This document shows positions 10,956 through 22,589 of a DNA stretch of 64,000 nucleotides, piece after piece (the first letter of the stretch is position 1; the number at the start of each line of letters is the position of its first letter). Both the position numbers and the translations under genes were made by a program. The notes below the pieces were generated by a model. That model worked only from the letters and a program-made list of their open reading frames with translations, did no database searches and was not told the DNA's origin. Origin of the DNA: Mixophyes australis (lineage: Eukaryota; Chordata; Amphibia; Anura; Limnodynastidae); NCBI GenBank assembly GCA_036250195.1, contig JAVHZZ010000011.1, positions 49,622,811 through 49,686,810 of the forward strand. The letters are read 5' to 3'.

Positions 10956-13900
10956 CTACTGAGGCAAGATGTCGTCCTCATCCTCTGATTCCTCGCCCCC
11001 TTCAGTGTGTACTTCCTCATCCTCACACATTATCAATTCGTCCTCGCTGGACTCCACAATCACAGGTCCCTCTGTAGTCTCTGGAGGCCATTGCTGGTCT
11101 TCATTGAAGAATTGATAATTCATTTTGATGAACATCATCTTCTCCACATTTTGCGGAAGCAACCTCCTTCGCCGCTCACTGACCAGGTTTCCCGCTGCAC
11201 TAAAAACTCTTTCGGAGTACACACTGGAGGAGGGACAACTCAGGTAAAATAGAGCCAGTTTGTACAGGGGCTTCCAAACTGCCTTTTTTCCTGCCAGTAC
11301 AAGTAAGGACTGTCTGACATGTCTACTTGGATGCTGTCAGCAAAGTAATCCTCCACCATTTTTTCAATGGTGACAGCATCCAATGCAGCTACAGTAGACA
11401 TGTCAGCAATCGTTGGCAGGTCCTTCAGTCCGGACCAGATGTTCTCTGCATCCCCGCCAGCGGGTCGTTTATGAAATCTCAGCTGTTTCCTCGCAGCCAC
11501 AGGTGTGGAAGAAAATGAAGGAGGAGCTGTTGGCATGTCACGGTCCTCTTCAGAGGACAATCTCCTGACCAGCAGGTCTTTGCACCGCTGTAGACTTGTG
11601 TCCGCCGGAAACAGAGACACAACATACAGTTTAAACCGAGGATCGAGCACGGTGGCCAGAATGTATTCCTCTGACTTTAAAAGACTGACCACCCTCGGAT
11701 CCTGGCAAAGCGTACGAAGGGCTTCATCCACAAGAGCTACATGCTTTGTGGAATCGCAATGCTTTACCAGCTCCTCCCTCACTTTCTCCAGCTGCTTCTG
11801 CAACAGCCTGATCAGGGGAATCACCTGACTCAAGCTGGCAGTGTCGGAACTGACTTCTCGTGTGGCAAGTTCAAACGGCTGGAGAACCTTGCACAACACG
11901 GAAATCAGTCTCCAGTGCGCTTGACTCAGGCTCATACCCACTCCTTTGCCTATGTCTTAGGTGGCTGTGTAGGCTTGAATGGCCTTTGCTGCTCCTCCAT
12001 CCTCTGCAGCATATAGAGGGTGGAGTTCCAGCACGTCACAACCTCTTGTTTGAGGTGATGGCAGGGCAGGTTCAGGCTTTTTTGATGGTGCTCCAGTCTT
12101 CGGTAGGCAGTGGCAGAATGGCGAAAGTGTCCCGCAATTTTGCGGGCCACCGCAAGCATATCCTGCACACCCCTGTCACTTTTAAGAGAATGCTGCACCA
12201 CCAAATTTATTGTGTGGGCAAAACATGGCACGTGCTGGAAATTGCCCATATGTAATGCCCGCACAATGTTACTGGCGTTGTCCGACACCACAAATCCCCA
12301 GGAGAGTGTAAGTGGGGTAAGCCACTGCGAGATGATTTCCCTCAGTTTCTGTAAGAGGTTGTCGGCGTTGTGCCTCTTACTGAAACCGGTGATACACAAC
12401 GTTGCCTGCCTTGGAACGAGCAGGCATTTTGGAGATGCTGCTACTGATGCTGCTGCTGCTGTTGCTGCAGAAGGCGATGCATCTACCCAGTGGGCTGTCA
12501 CAGTCATATAGTCCTTAGTTTGCCCTGAACCACTTGTCCACATGTCTGTGGTTAAGTGGACAGTGGGTACAACCGCATTTTTCAGAGCACTGAGGACACT
12601 TTTTTGTACTTCTCTGTACATCCCGGGTATCGCCTGCCTAGTGAAGTGGAATCTAGACGGGATTTGGTACCGGGGACACAATACCTCCATCAACCTTCTA
12701 AATCCCACTCCACTGATGGCGGACACCGGACGCACATCTAACACCAACATAGCTGTCAAGGCTGCAGTTATCCGCTTTGCTATAGGATGACTGCTGTCGT
12801 ACTTCGTGCTCATGGCAAACGACTGTTGTACGGTCAATTGCTTAGTGAAAGACGTAGCGGTCTTACGACTTCCCCTCTGGGAAGATGACCGACTCCCAGC
12901 AGCAACAGCAGCAGCGGCAGTAGTAGGCGTACCGCTGCAGGATCCTCCGGAAGAATCCCGGATTGAAGAGGACTCAGTCATGCCTGTGATATGGCCTGCA
13001 GGACTATCTCCGATCCAGATTGAGGAGGAAATTGACGAAGAGGGTGTTGCTGGTGTGGATACAACGGCACTAAGGGATTTAGGTGTCCCTGGACTGCTGA
13101 CGGTCCTAGCCACAGTTCCTGAACTAAACACAAATTTATGAAGGTTCTTCAGGTGACGTATAAGGGAGGATGTCCCTAGGTGGCCAAGATCCTTACCCCT
13201 GCTTATTGCAGCTTTACAAAAGGTACATATGGCAATACATTTGTTGTCCGGATTGGGATAGAAATAATTCCAGACCGAATAGGTGGATTTATTGGTCTTC
13301 TAGCCAGGCATGACAATGGGCTTTTTCATCCCATGGACAACAACTGTTTCTTCCCCTGGTGCCTCATTTAAGAAAACCACATCAGCATCCTCCTCGTCAA
13401 GTTCCTCCTCAGCGTCAGCTATATCAATATCCTCCTCCTGGTGTACAACATTGACACCTTCATTATCCAAATCTGTAACTGCACTGTGGGTGATCCTTCC
13501 AGCATATGCAGAGGGCGTGCTGCAAATGGTGGAAGGAGCCACCTCTTCCCGTACAGTGATGGGAAGGTCAGGCTTCACAACCACCAACACCCTTGGTCTC
13601 GCCTTGGGGATTTGTTATGCCATGTCTTTAGAAGGCAGAGTTGTTTGCTGTGTTGTTGATGACAGCTTAACTCTCTTAAATTTTTTAGAGGGGGGGGGGG
13701 GGAGGAGGAGGGCTTAGATCGTTGTGTGAAGCTGAACCACTAGTCATGAACACGGGCCAGGGCCTAAGCCGTTCCTTGCCACTCCGTGTCGTAAATGGCA
13801 TATTGGCAAGTTTACGTTTCTCCTCAGATGATTTTAATTTCTTTTTTTTCATCATTTTAGTGACCTTTGGCTTTTTGGATTTTACATGCCCTCTACTATG

Positions 13901-14086
13901 ACATTGGGCATCGGCCTTGGCAGACGACGTTGATGGCATTTCATCGTCTATGTCATGACTAGTGGCAGCAGCTTTAGCATTAGGAGGAAGTGGTTCTTGA
14001 TCTTTCCCTACTTTATCCTCCAAATTTTTGTACTCCAGTATATGCAGCACAAGAGAGCGTACTCCTAAACCACACACACCTGGCAA
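10956..14086 (-). pseudogene. hAT transposase with BED zinc finger, broken
   Basis: The frame opens near 14086 with a Lys/Ser-rich N-terminal segment, and an acidic segment follows (about 13590-13300). An in-frame TAG at 13300-13302 precedes a BED finger (about 13280-13135: SVWNYF, CTFC, then HLKNLH). The catalytic region (13131-11950) has HLTTDMWTS, VVSDNASNIVRALH and VPCFAHTINLVVQ, then TCWNSTLYML. A frameshift near 11953 leads to 11941-11240 (LATVLDPRFKL). Another in an A-run near 11288 leads to the C-terminal dimerisation block (LSCPSSSVYSERVFSAAG, then NLVSERR, about 11255-11120) and an acidic tail. With one stop and at least two frameshifts, plus breaks near 13650, it cannot make transposase, but the order is that of a full-length hAT protein. 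Confidence 0.85.
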
Positions 14087-14132
14087 AGGCTTTAAAAATT
14101 ATATGCGGCACAGGACAGTACCACTGGACTGG

Positions 14133-15728
14133 AGTTATATAGCAGTACCACTGGACTTATACTGCAGGATCAGTGAACTTAGTTATATAGCAGTACCACT
14201 GGACTTATACTGCAGGATCAGTGAACTTAGTTATATAGCAGTACCACTGGACTTCTACTGCAGGATCAGTGAACTTAGTTATATAGCAGTACCACTGGAC
14301 TTCTACTGCAGGATCAGTGAACTTAGTTATATAGCAGTACCACTGGACTTATACTGCAGGATCAGTGAACTTAGTTATATAGCAGTACCACTGGACTTAT
14401 ACTGCAGGATCAGTGAACTTAGTTATATAGCAGTACCTCTGGACTTATACTGCAGGATCAGTGAACTTAGTTATATAGCAGTACCACTGGACTTATACTG
14501 CAGGATCAGTGAACTTAGTTATATAGCAGTACCACTGGACTTCTACTGCAGGATCAGTGAACTTAGTTATATAGCAGTACCACTGGACTTATACTGCAGG
14601 ATCAGTGAACTTAGTTATATAGCAGTACCACTGGACTTATACTGCAGAATCAGTGAACTTAGTTATATAGCAGTACCACTGGACTTATACTGCAGAATCA
14701 GTGAACTTAGTTATATAGCAGTAACACTGGACTTATACTGCAGGATCAGTGAACTTAGTTATATAGCAGTACCACTGGACTTATACTGCAGGATCAGTGA
14801 ACTTAGTTATATAGCAGTACCACTGGTCTTCTACTGCAGGATCAGTGAACTTAGTTATATAGCAGTACCACTGGACTTATACTGCTGGATGAGTGAACTT
14901 AGTTATATAGCAGTACCACTGGACTTATACTGCAGGATCAGTGAACTTAGTTATATAGCAGTACCACTGGACTTCTACTGCAGGATCAGTGAACTTAGTT
15001 ATATAGCAGTACCACTGGACTTATACTGCAGGATCAGTGAACTTAGTTATATAGCAGTACCACTGGACTTATACTGCAGGATCAGTGAACTTAGTTATAT
15101 AGCAGTACCACTGGACTTATACTGCAGAATCAGTGAACTTAGTTATATAGCAGTACCACTGGACTTATACTGCAGAATCAGTGAACTTAGTTATATAGCA
15201 GTACCACTGGACTTATACTGCAGGATCAGTGAACTTAGTTATATAGCAGTACCACTGGACTTCTACTGCAGGATCAGTGAACTTAGTTATATAGCAGTAC
15301 CACTGGACTTATACTGCAGGATCAGTGAACTTAGTTATATAGCAGTACCACTGGACTTATACTGCAGAATCAGTGAACTTAGTTATATAGCAGTACCACT
15401 GGACTTATACTGCAGGATCAGTGAACTTAGTTATATAGCAGTACCACTGGACTTATACTGCAGGATCAGTGAACTTAGTTATATAGCAGTACCACTGGAT
15501 TTATACTGCAGGATCAGTGAACTTAGTTATATAGCTGTACCACTGGACTTATACTGCAGGATCAGTGAACTTCGTTATATAGCAGTACCACTGGACTTAT
15601 ACTGCAGGATCAGTGAACTTAGTTATATAGCAGTACCACTGGACTTATACTGCAGGATCAGTGAACTTCGTTATATAGCAGTACCACTGGACTTATACTG
15701 CAGGATCAGTGAACTTAGTTATATAGCA
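14133..15728. repeat. 48-bp minisatellite, about 33 units
   Basis: The unit is AGTTATATAGCAGTACCACT, then GGACTTATACTGCAGGATCA and GTGAACTT. Copies differ by single substitutions (for example TTATAC or TTCTAC, and GGATCA or GAATCA). Because 48 is divisible by three, the plus strand stays open as a 16-residue repeat (SYIAVPLDLYCRISEL), which is not a protein. The array lies in the 5' leader of the minus-strand hAT transposase and resumes for two units at 16725-16820. Confidence 0.97.
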
Positions 15729-16724
15729 AATAAATAAAACAAATGTAAGGAAAAAGATGGCGCTGATGGTGTAAATACTCAAAGTCTACAAAGTCAATTA
15801 TAAGTGTAGCATCAAAATGTCCTCAAAGTTGAATAATAATATAACATCAAACGACCAAAACTCCGGAAATAATGATGATGATGTTATTCTTCTATGCTTG
15901 ATCCAATCCTCTAATATTGATCTCATAGATGAACATGAAAAAGAAACGAAGAAACATACATAGCGTAACCTGTAAATTCCGATGTAACACAGGAAGCTAT
16001 CCCTATAATGCCCGTGTATAGATAATAGTACACATGCACCACGTGATAGGGGAAAATTTCCTTAACCCCTTAAGGGTGTACACTTACTAGAAGTAGTGAA
16101 ATTTCAAGCATTGAACCAAATAGAAAATGCTCCTCCTGTGACAAACTCCTTCAAATACGAATATCCACTCCATCAAAATAGGAGCCGGAGAAGGGAAAAA
16201 AGTATATGCTCCATAGTGTAAAATCTTCACATTTAATTTGCACACATAAAAACATCACATATATAAAAAAGCAATTGAAAATATCATAGCACTGAGCCCT
16301 GCTACAACGGAGATAGATGGACTCTTACCGTTCTTCCTTTCAAAACAAGCGTGATTGATGGTAAGTCCAATATCGCCAGCTGTGTCCCGGGTAACACTTC
16401 CGCGATCAACGCTGTATGAAGAGAAGGGACGACGGATGGAATCTCCGCTGTGTGCGTATGACGTCACTCACCCCCGCTGGCGATATTGGACTTGCATAGA
16501 AGAATAACATCATAATCATTATTTCCGGAGTTTTGGTCGTTTGATGTTATATTATTATTCAACTTTGAGGACATTTTGAGTATTTACACCATCAGCGCCA
16601 TCTTTTTCCTTACATTTGTTTTATTTATATGTTTTTCTAGTACCATTGGGGATTGTGTACTGTAAGGTGAGAGGCTGCTTTTGGGTCTCATAGAGCAGGT
16701 ATACCTCATATTTGTGATTGGTTT
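15729..16724. mobile_element. Inverted-repeat element inserted in the 48-bp array
   Basis: About 1 kb interrupts the array. The left arm (about 15731-15898: TAAATAAAACAAATGTAAGG, AAGATGGCGCTGATGGTG, and CCAAAACTCCGGAAATAATG) returns in reverse complement at 16495-16629. The left arm has roughly 45 extra bases (a partial duplication around ATGTCCTCAAAG). A second, inner inverted repeat is GTCCAATATCGCCAGC (near 16361) and GCTGGCGATATTGGAC (near 16480). No coding motif was found. A tail of about 95 bp (16630-16724) precedes the resumed array. Confidence 0.7.
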
Positions 16725-17105
16725 AGTTATATAGCAGTACCACTGGACTTATACTGCAGGATCAGTGAACTTAGTTATATAGCAGTACCACTGGACTTAT
16801 ACTGCAGGATCAGTGAACTTATATAGCACTACCACTGGACTGGACACAGGACAGCACCACTGGAATTATGGCAGCACCACCACTGGACTGAGCAGGACAG
16901 AGCACAGGACAGCACCACTGGACTGAGCAGGACAGAGCACAGGACACCACCACTGGACTGAGCAGGACAGAGTACAGGACAGCACCACTGGACTGAGCAG
17001 GAGAGCAAAACTGGACTGAGCAGGACAGAGCACAGGACACCACCACTGGACTGAGCAGGACAGAGCACAGGACAGCAACACTGGAATGAGCAGGACAGAG
17101 GACAC
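16725..17105. repeat. Two 48-bp units, then a degenerate 35-36 bp array
   Basis: Positions 16725-16820 are two more copies of the 48-bp unit. From about 16840 a different array follows: CCACTGGACTGAGCAGGACA, then GAGCACAGGACAGCA, about seven units. Both arrays share CCACTGGACT, so the second may have grown from the first. Confidence 0.85.
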
Positions 17106-17506
17106 CGCTAACACAACCTCCCTCTTCCCTGATCAATGCCCGAGTGAAGATGGCGGCGGCAAGCGGGGACTAATATGAATCCGGATCTCGCGAGATCCAA
17201 CGGCGGGATTATGACGTTTTGCCTCGTTTTGAGTTTTGCGATCGGCGGGAATACCCAAACAGTGCTCAGATTAGGCTCGGATCGGCACTGTTCGGGGGTG
17301 TTCTGATTTCTAAAATCCGAGCCCGCTCATCCCTAATTATAATTAACTTAACTAAATAAATTTAATCGTGGTGGTTTCTCTTAAAAATGTTATTGATTAC
17401 TGGAAAAATAAAAGTACAAGCCCTTAAGTTATATATAAATCAATTTAACTGATAACTTAATATAAAAGGCTAGAAAGGGTAAAACTCATTTGAAAAGCAC
17501 ATTTAC

Positions 17507-17635
17507 CTTTTGCTCTGTGGTCTTCCTCTTTTGGACATTTACCTCCATCCCACCATTTTCGCTTTAGGTCCTCAAGGCAATTGTTCTCTTGAAGCTGCAA
17601 GATTGCCAAATCAAATTCATCTCGGAAACTGGAGC
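17507..17635 (-). CDS. GRIK4: GRIK4 exon: S2 lobe, last part, and S2-M4 linker
   Basis: The exon is 129 bp: two bases, 42 codons and one base (phase 1 in, phase 1 out). It encodes [38 protein letters not shown] and [18 protein letters not shown] and [10 protein letters not shown] are standard S2 elements; the Cys in GGKC normally pairs with an upstream S2 Cys. Compared with mammalian GRIK4 as I remember it (NRLEILKRKWWEGG), the frog-like form has Cys for Arg, Asp for Ile and Asp for Glu. The acceptor is ACTAAATGACTTTGCTGCAG and the donor GTAAATG. The hAT transposon begins 163 bp past the donor, and a hairpin MITE lies just upstream of the acceptor. Confidence 0.9.
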
Positions 17636-17778
17636 CTGCAGCAAAGTCATTTAGTTAGTTCACACTTAACTATTTACAGATGACAAATGTTACAAGAGTT
17701 ATTTATGAACCTGCAAAAACAATAGCTACACGTGACCACTAGAGCAGCAATAGAGCAATTGTGGAAACAACCATCTCC

Positions 17779-18249
17779 CCCTACCGTCTTTCCCATTGAG
17801 CACAATGGGCAGGTACCCAGGGGCCCTGCAGCCCAGGGGGGCCCGTCGGAGGCAGCACAAAAAACAAAAATACCTGAAAAAAAAGAAGAAGAAAATACTT
17901 ACCTTGCTGTCAGCTGGCGGTCCGGCTCCCTCCCTGGTCTCCTCCTCCGTGCGGCGCTGGCAGTGCATGTTGGGCGTGACATCATCACGCCCGCCCGACA
18001 TCCATTGCGGAGCGCGACGGAGGAGGAGACCAGGGAGGGAGCCGGATCGCCAGCTGACAGCAAGGTAAGTATTTTCTTCTTCTATTTTTTCAGGGTTTTT
18101 TTTTTGTGCTGCCTCCGACGGGCCCCCTGGGCTGCAGGGACCATATATATAGTCACTTTTTTTTTTATTTTTATATATACATATGTATATATAGGGGCCA
18201 CGGTGCACTGCTTTGCCCGGGGGCCCAAAAGGTTGTTAAGAGGGCCCTG
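17779..18249. mobile_element. Non-autonomous hAT-like MITE with long internal palindrome
   Basis: The ends resemble the element at 49272-49555: right end GGTTGTTAAGAGGGCCCTG, and left part TTCCCATTGAGCACAATGGG, then CAGGTACCCAGGGG. The interior (about 17823-18142) is nearly one palindrome: GCAGCCCAGGGGGGCCCGTC pairs with GACGGGCCCCCTGGGCTGC, and ACCTTGCTGTCAGCTGGCG pairs with CGCCAGCTGACAGCAAGGT. The centre is near 17983, where GATGTGACATCATCAC-like bases form a tiny loop. No clean TSD is visible. It lies upstream of the S2-end exon acceptor within the intron. Confidence 0.7.
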
Positions 18250-21200
18250 CCCACCATCCACAAAGTCATTACGAAAATCCATTTTAGTTTCCTTATGGAG
18301 ACACTAGATGCCCATACTCTATAGCGTCATCTTCTTCAATAGTCAAGTGGATGTCTTGGCACGTGTTCACAACTGATGGAAAAGGATCCAGACTCATACA
18401 TTTGTTTGGAGGTACCTAGTTCCCCTTCCACCTAGCTAGTTATCTCACCTTGGTTTGTTAATTGAGCCCTCATTGTCATGCTATCTTCAGACCCCCCCAA
18501 TGCCAATTTTTTTTGAGTATGCACTGTTTAGTGGCTATTGTACTTGTTGTTATGTCTGCTTCCCACTGTGTAGCTCACACTCAATTTTTTCCCTTCTTTC
18601 TTTCTGTATCCCCTCCCCACATGCTTATAAAATTGTAATGAAAACTATTAATGGAAAAAAATAACTACACAGTGATTTTCTTTTTTTGTGATGTCAAGAT
18701 GCTTTTTTGAGTGTGATTGCATCCATTTTTATAGCTAAACGCATAGCTTAGGATATTAAGATAGAAAATTTGGGGAGTGTAATATTGCTCCTTCTGCTTG
18801 GAGGTGCTGGCCCAATTAGGACGTTCCACGCTGAACGGGAGCTAGGTGCAGTAAGGTGCCTCATACTTTGCACAAAAGCAGACATGATATTTCATGTCGT
18901 GGGACAAGATACTGAAATGAGCTTTGAGGGCAGCTGAGTGTGCATTAAAAGAGGCATTGTCAGTTTAGCATGTAGCTACAGAGCCTTATCATTGACATTT
19001 TGCACTATCATGAAGCATTTCATGTGAGAAAATACGTCTATTTGCACACAAAACCCATTCAAATAAAAACATTAGAATGTAGAAAAGTGACACATTAAAA
19101 AAGCCACCAAGTCCTCCCTTGATTTATTTAAGGCATGAACAAGACTACAGCAGTATGTTAGGAGAAAAATAAAAAAACTTGAAAACAATTAAATAGGTGA
19201 TAAAAAAGTGATTGTAAACACATTTGTAGAGTGATATACTGGCATGAGCATCCCTTTAAAAGGCTACACATCTAAAAAGCAGATTGGAGTGTACATCAGT
19301 GTATACACACTGTTGTCAAAAACATGTATTTGCACAAAAATATATATGCTGAGTGTCTGAATTTTTTTTGCAATCACTAAAGAAAGTGATCTGCAAACAA
19401 AATAGAAAAGAAATAAGCCCGCTCTCGGTTAAGGCCATGCTGTCCAAGATACCGATTAAATGGCAATATAAATGTTCTAAATTCAAATGTGCTAACAACA
19501 AATGTGTTTCTTGCTTGTATCCCTGTAGGGCATTTATATTGCCGTAAGCAGTCTGTGGGAAAGATGCAATATTGATTTTACGAAAAAAAAGACTTTGACA
19601 TTTTAAATTTACCCCATGAGTGGAGAACTCAGGACTGTGAGCTGACAATAGACCTGGAACCCACACACAGATTTACAGAACTGCAAATGAGACCTAGAGA
19701 CTCAGAGCTAGCCCCACCTACAATGCTGATGATACCAGACGAACCCAGACTATTATGGAATGGGAGTGCTGAAGGAAACCCAGAGGTGTTTGGCAGAATG
19801 GAATGGAGGTCCGTGATGAAGATAATAATGTCTTCAGGAGTCTGCTGAGAGATGCAGAATTCTTATAGAGAAACTTTGATAAGTGTAGAGTTCTTGCTGA
19901 GAAATTAACACTTGGTAAAAGTAGAGTATTTGCTGAGATATAAGTACTTAGGCAAATGCAGAGTAGGTTAGTAACAGCGCTGGAAACAACTGAAGTCTGG
20001 AGCCAGTAAACTATCCTCAGGAGTTGTTCTCGCAATGAGATGAACTCAGGAGCTGGTCTAAATAGGGTGTTCCCAGTGCCTATTAGCTGCACAGGTCATG
20101 TGAATGCAGCTGCTAGAGTCTGGTTGGAATGAGGAGATCACATGGCATAATCCAATATGGCTGCACTCATGTAGCAAAACAGACAAAAAGTTTTTTTTTG
20201 TTTTTTTTTACAAATGCTGATACAGTGCTCAGGAATGCCGCAGTTGACCAGGAAAGGACATGCTGGCTGTGAGATGACACCGAAAGACATGGTAAGTGTG
20301 ACTAAGACTCCGATGAGTATGTTTTGTTTTTTGTTTTGTTTGTTTTTTTACTATTATGTACACTATCTACATGTCCAAGTGGGCCCTGGCTGCCAGAGCA
20401 GGCCAATGCTTGAAGTTTTACAAATGGCAGCATGCCAGAGCAGTTAAAGGCTGCCAGGGCTTCTTGGGACTTGTAGCCCACAAACGAACTTTGATTTGAT
20501 TAAATTTCTCACATTAAACTATTTCTCTGGCACCTACTATCCAAAGGGTGCCAGGATGAGGCCAGGACTGGTTTTCAGTCAGTGGTGTCAAGTGCATATT
20601 TCTTGTTGGCTTGATTCATCTCAAGAGATGTCCCACTCTTAAGATATGTACAACTCAATATACATGTCAGGCCGCAATTTTACACTAATGTTTGACCAAA
20701 AAATTGCGTCCTATTCTAAATTAGTGCACCTTACGACTCCTTGTGTCTGGAGAGATTGAACGGGGGAGGGAAAGGGAGTACACCGGGATGCAGACACGCC
20801 CATCAGGAATTGTATCTCTTGCAGGTACTGGAGAGCTGTTGCAATGATATGCAATGACTATGATGTCTAGCAGCAGCACTAGATAGTATCATCTGATTTG
20901 GTTGTTTATATCTTGACCTCTCCAGCTGATAGGCTTTAATGTCAGGATTGTCTATTCACACTAAATCATTTACATTTCTATTTGGAGAACTGCAAAAAAG
21001 AAGATACCTATTTAATTTAAAGAGGAAAACTATTTAGTGTAATTTAATATAATTTCATTTGTATTTTGCATTAAATTACATTTTATATTGAAAATGTGAC
21101 TCATTTATCAATAACTGTCACAACACTACTCTCTCTTGTATATATGACACTTTATTACATTATTCTATATGTATACTATTGTGGATCATAAGTATACATT

Positions 21201-21607
21201 CTTGTATGGTTGATGTCTGTCACATTGGTTTGAGATGCCTTATGTGCATAAATGCATTTCTTCTTGTGCGTTTCTTTTCCTGCGTACATTCCGGGCACAA
21301 ATGTATCCAACCCTATATGATACCATATTGTGTTTCATTTTATCATTCTTAATACAATAAACACACTACAACCCCCTGGTTACCTTTTATCTAAACTCCT
21401 AAAACCATTGGGAATCTCTTTTTTGAAGTAGTGAAAGTGGTAAAAAAAATGAAAAAGTCATAATGGACTTCGAACACTACTAGTTTTGGAGCTGCGACAC
21501 TGTTTGAAGATTAACTCTACTAACCTGATGAGTCAATACCCGCTCAGAGCAGATTTACCACACTGGCCGCTTCTGTTTGACTGTGCACACTAATCTAAAT
21601 CAGACCC
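18250..21607. other. Intron, mostly unassigned; possible repeat at 19650-20600
   Basis: No coding motif or element border was found. The part near 19,660-20,180 (TGCTGAGAxxTxxxAxTxxT phrases recurring) and the part near 20,380-20,480 (CTGCCAGAGCAGG and CTGCCAGGGCTTCTTGGGAC) look repeat-derived but could not be named. Confidence 0.4.
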
Positions 21608-21610
21608 ATA

Positions 21611-21819
21611 GGGGGGAATTCAATTCTGCCACGAGTAATGCGGCACTAAATCTATTACAGTTAATTTAGTAATTTTATCCCTGATCTGGAGCCGCGAGCA
21701 AAAACCAGCATTAAAGATTACCGTATTAACTGTAATTATGTTCACTATTACTGTAATATCAGTAATAGTGCGCAGACCGTGTTACTTTTTACAGTAACGC
21801 GGCCAATTGAATTCCCCCC
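21611..21819. mobile_element. Short MITE with GGGGGGAATTCAATT ends
   Basis: The left end GGGGGGAATTCAATTCTGCC and the right end GGCCAATTGAATTCCCCCC are inverted, with ATA on both sides (21608-21610 and 21820-21822). The interior is rich in TTACxGTAAT-type palindromes. At 209 bp with a 3-bp TSD it fits a Harbinger-like MITE; the superfamily is inferred. Confidence 0.65.
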
Positions 21820-21925
21820 ATAGTGTATATAATTGTACTTTCTTTGTAAAAAAAATAATATTTTATGTATATACTGTTTTCAGCTTACTAACATTTTTAA
21901 TATGGTGTTTGCTCTTTTTATTTGC

Positions 21926-22112
21926 AAGGGGACATTTTAATCAATTAGGCTACGCGTGGTAAGTCTCATTACAGTACCGCAACATGAAATCCATACCGCA
22001 ACATGAAAGTGTCATTACGGTACTGTAGCGCGGAAATCCGCAATGTTGCGGTAGTGGAACCCGTATAGCCGCGTGTAATTGTGGTCGCGAATCCTATTTG
22101 AATGTGCCCCTT
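21926..22112. mobile_element. Imperfect inverted-repeat element
   Basis: AAGGGGACATTTTAATCAAT at the left and CCTATTTGAATGTGCCCCTT at the right are imperfect inverted ends. Inner segments GGCTACGCGTGG and TAGCCGCGTGT also pair. GTACCGCAACATGAAA occurs twice inside. It is probably a second small MITE 106 bp from the previous one. Confidence 0.4.
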
Positions 22113-22589
22113 AGATACTAGAATTGCATTTAACATAGATATAAGAGAAATGGTAAAGTGTAACTGATGACTTGGTCACTACTGTAAAGGACAGACATTG
22201 GTAGGAGCATATATTTCCACTATCACATCATCACTTGGTGAATGTAGCTTAATCAGCACCATAAAATGCAAGACAAAAGGAAATGTTTAATCGACAGTCC
22301 ATCCATGTCCTATTGTCTGTACAATAAGCAATAGGTTCAACTGACCCTTTTTGCTAAGTTACTTAAGCTGTTTCCACCAAGTTGAATGCAGTTCTTACGG
22401 AACGTACAATAGATGCAGGGAGAGTGCATATTACATGCTCATATAACATTTTTTTAGACAAACTATCCATATTATCCATCATGGATCAGAAATGTTTTCT
22501 TGACATAAAATCATGAGTTGCTTTGGAGACTATTAAATATTTCCCAAACACAAAGTCAAAACAGCTAAAGTCACACATGTTGCACATAC

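Larger units (their letters stand above)
10357..17335 (-). mobile_element. Complete hAT transposon (6,979 bp) inside a GRIK4 intron
   Basis: The left end is TAGGGATGTGCACCGG; the right end, read inward on the minus strand, is TAGGGATGAGCGGG. Both ends are flanked by the 8-bp direct repeat ATTATAAT (10349-10356 and 17336-17343), which is the hAT target-site signature. It holds a broken transposase (14086-10956, minus), a 48-bp minisatellite and a nested inverted-repeat insertion. It fills 72 percent of the intron between the S2-end and M4 exons and opposes none of the splice sites. Its 5' end is related to the hAT pieces at 41856-42061 and 62615 onward. Confidence 0.9.

Noticed and set aside
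11860..12255. Plus-strand frames across 11.3-12.5 kb
   Set aside because: They are antisense shadows of the hAT transposase.
14133..15728. Regular direct repeats resembling a CRISPR array
   Set aside because: Repeats are back-to-back without unique spacers, in a vertebrate transposon.
14028..15737. A 569-codon plus-strand frame with a 16-residue repeat
   Set aside because: It is the translation of a 48-bp minisatellite within a hAT leader, opposite to the transposase. There is no independent start context, domain or splice evidence.
16819..17136. Cys/Ser/Val-rich minus frames
   Set aside because: They are translations of the 35-bp tandem array.
17823..18142. A microRNA gene
   Set aside because: The hairpin is far longer and more perfect than a pre-miRNA and belongs to a MITE. 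It is kept as a double-stranded-RNA candidate only.
17726..18307. 160- and 191-codon frames on both strands
   Set aside because: Both read through the same palindromic MITE and mirror each other.
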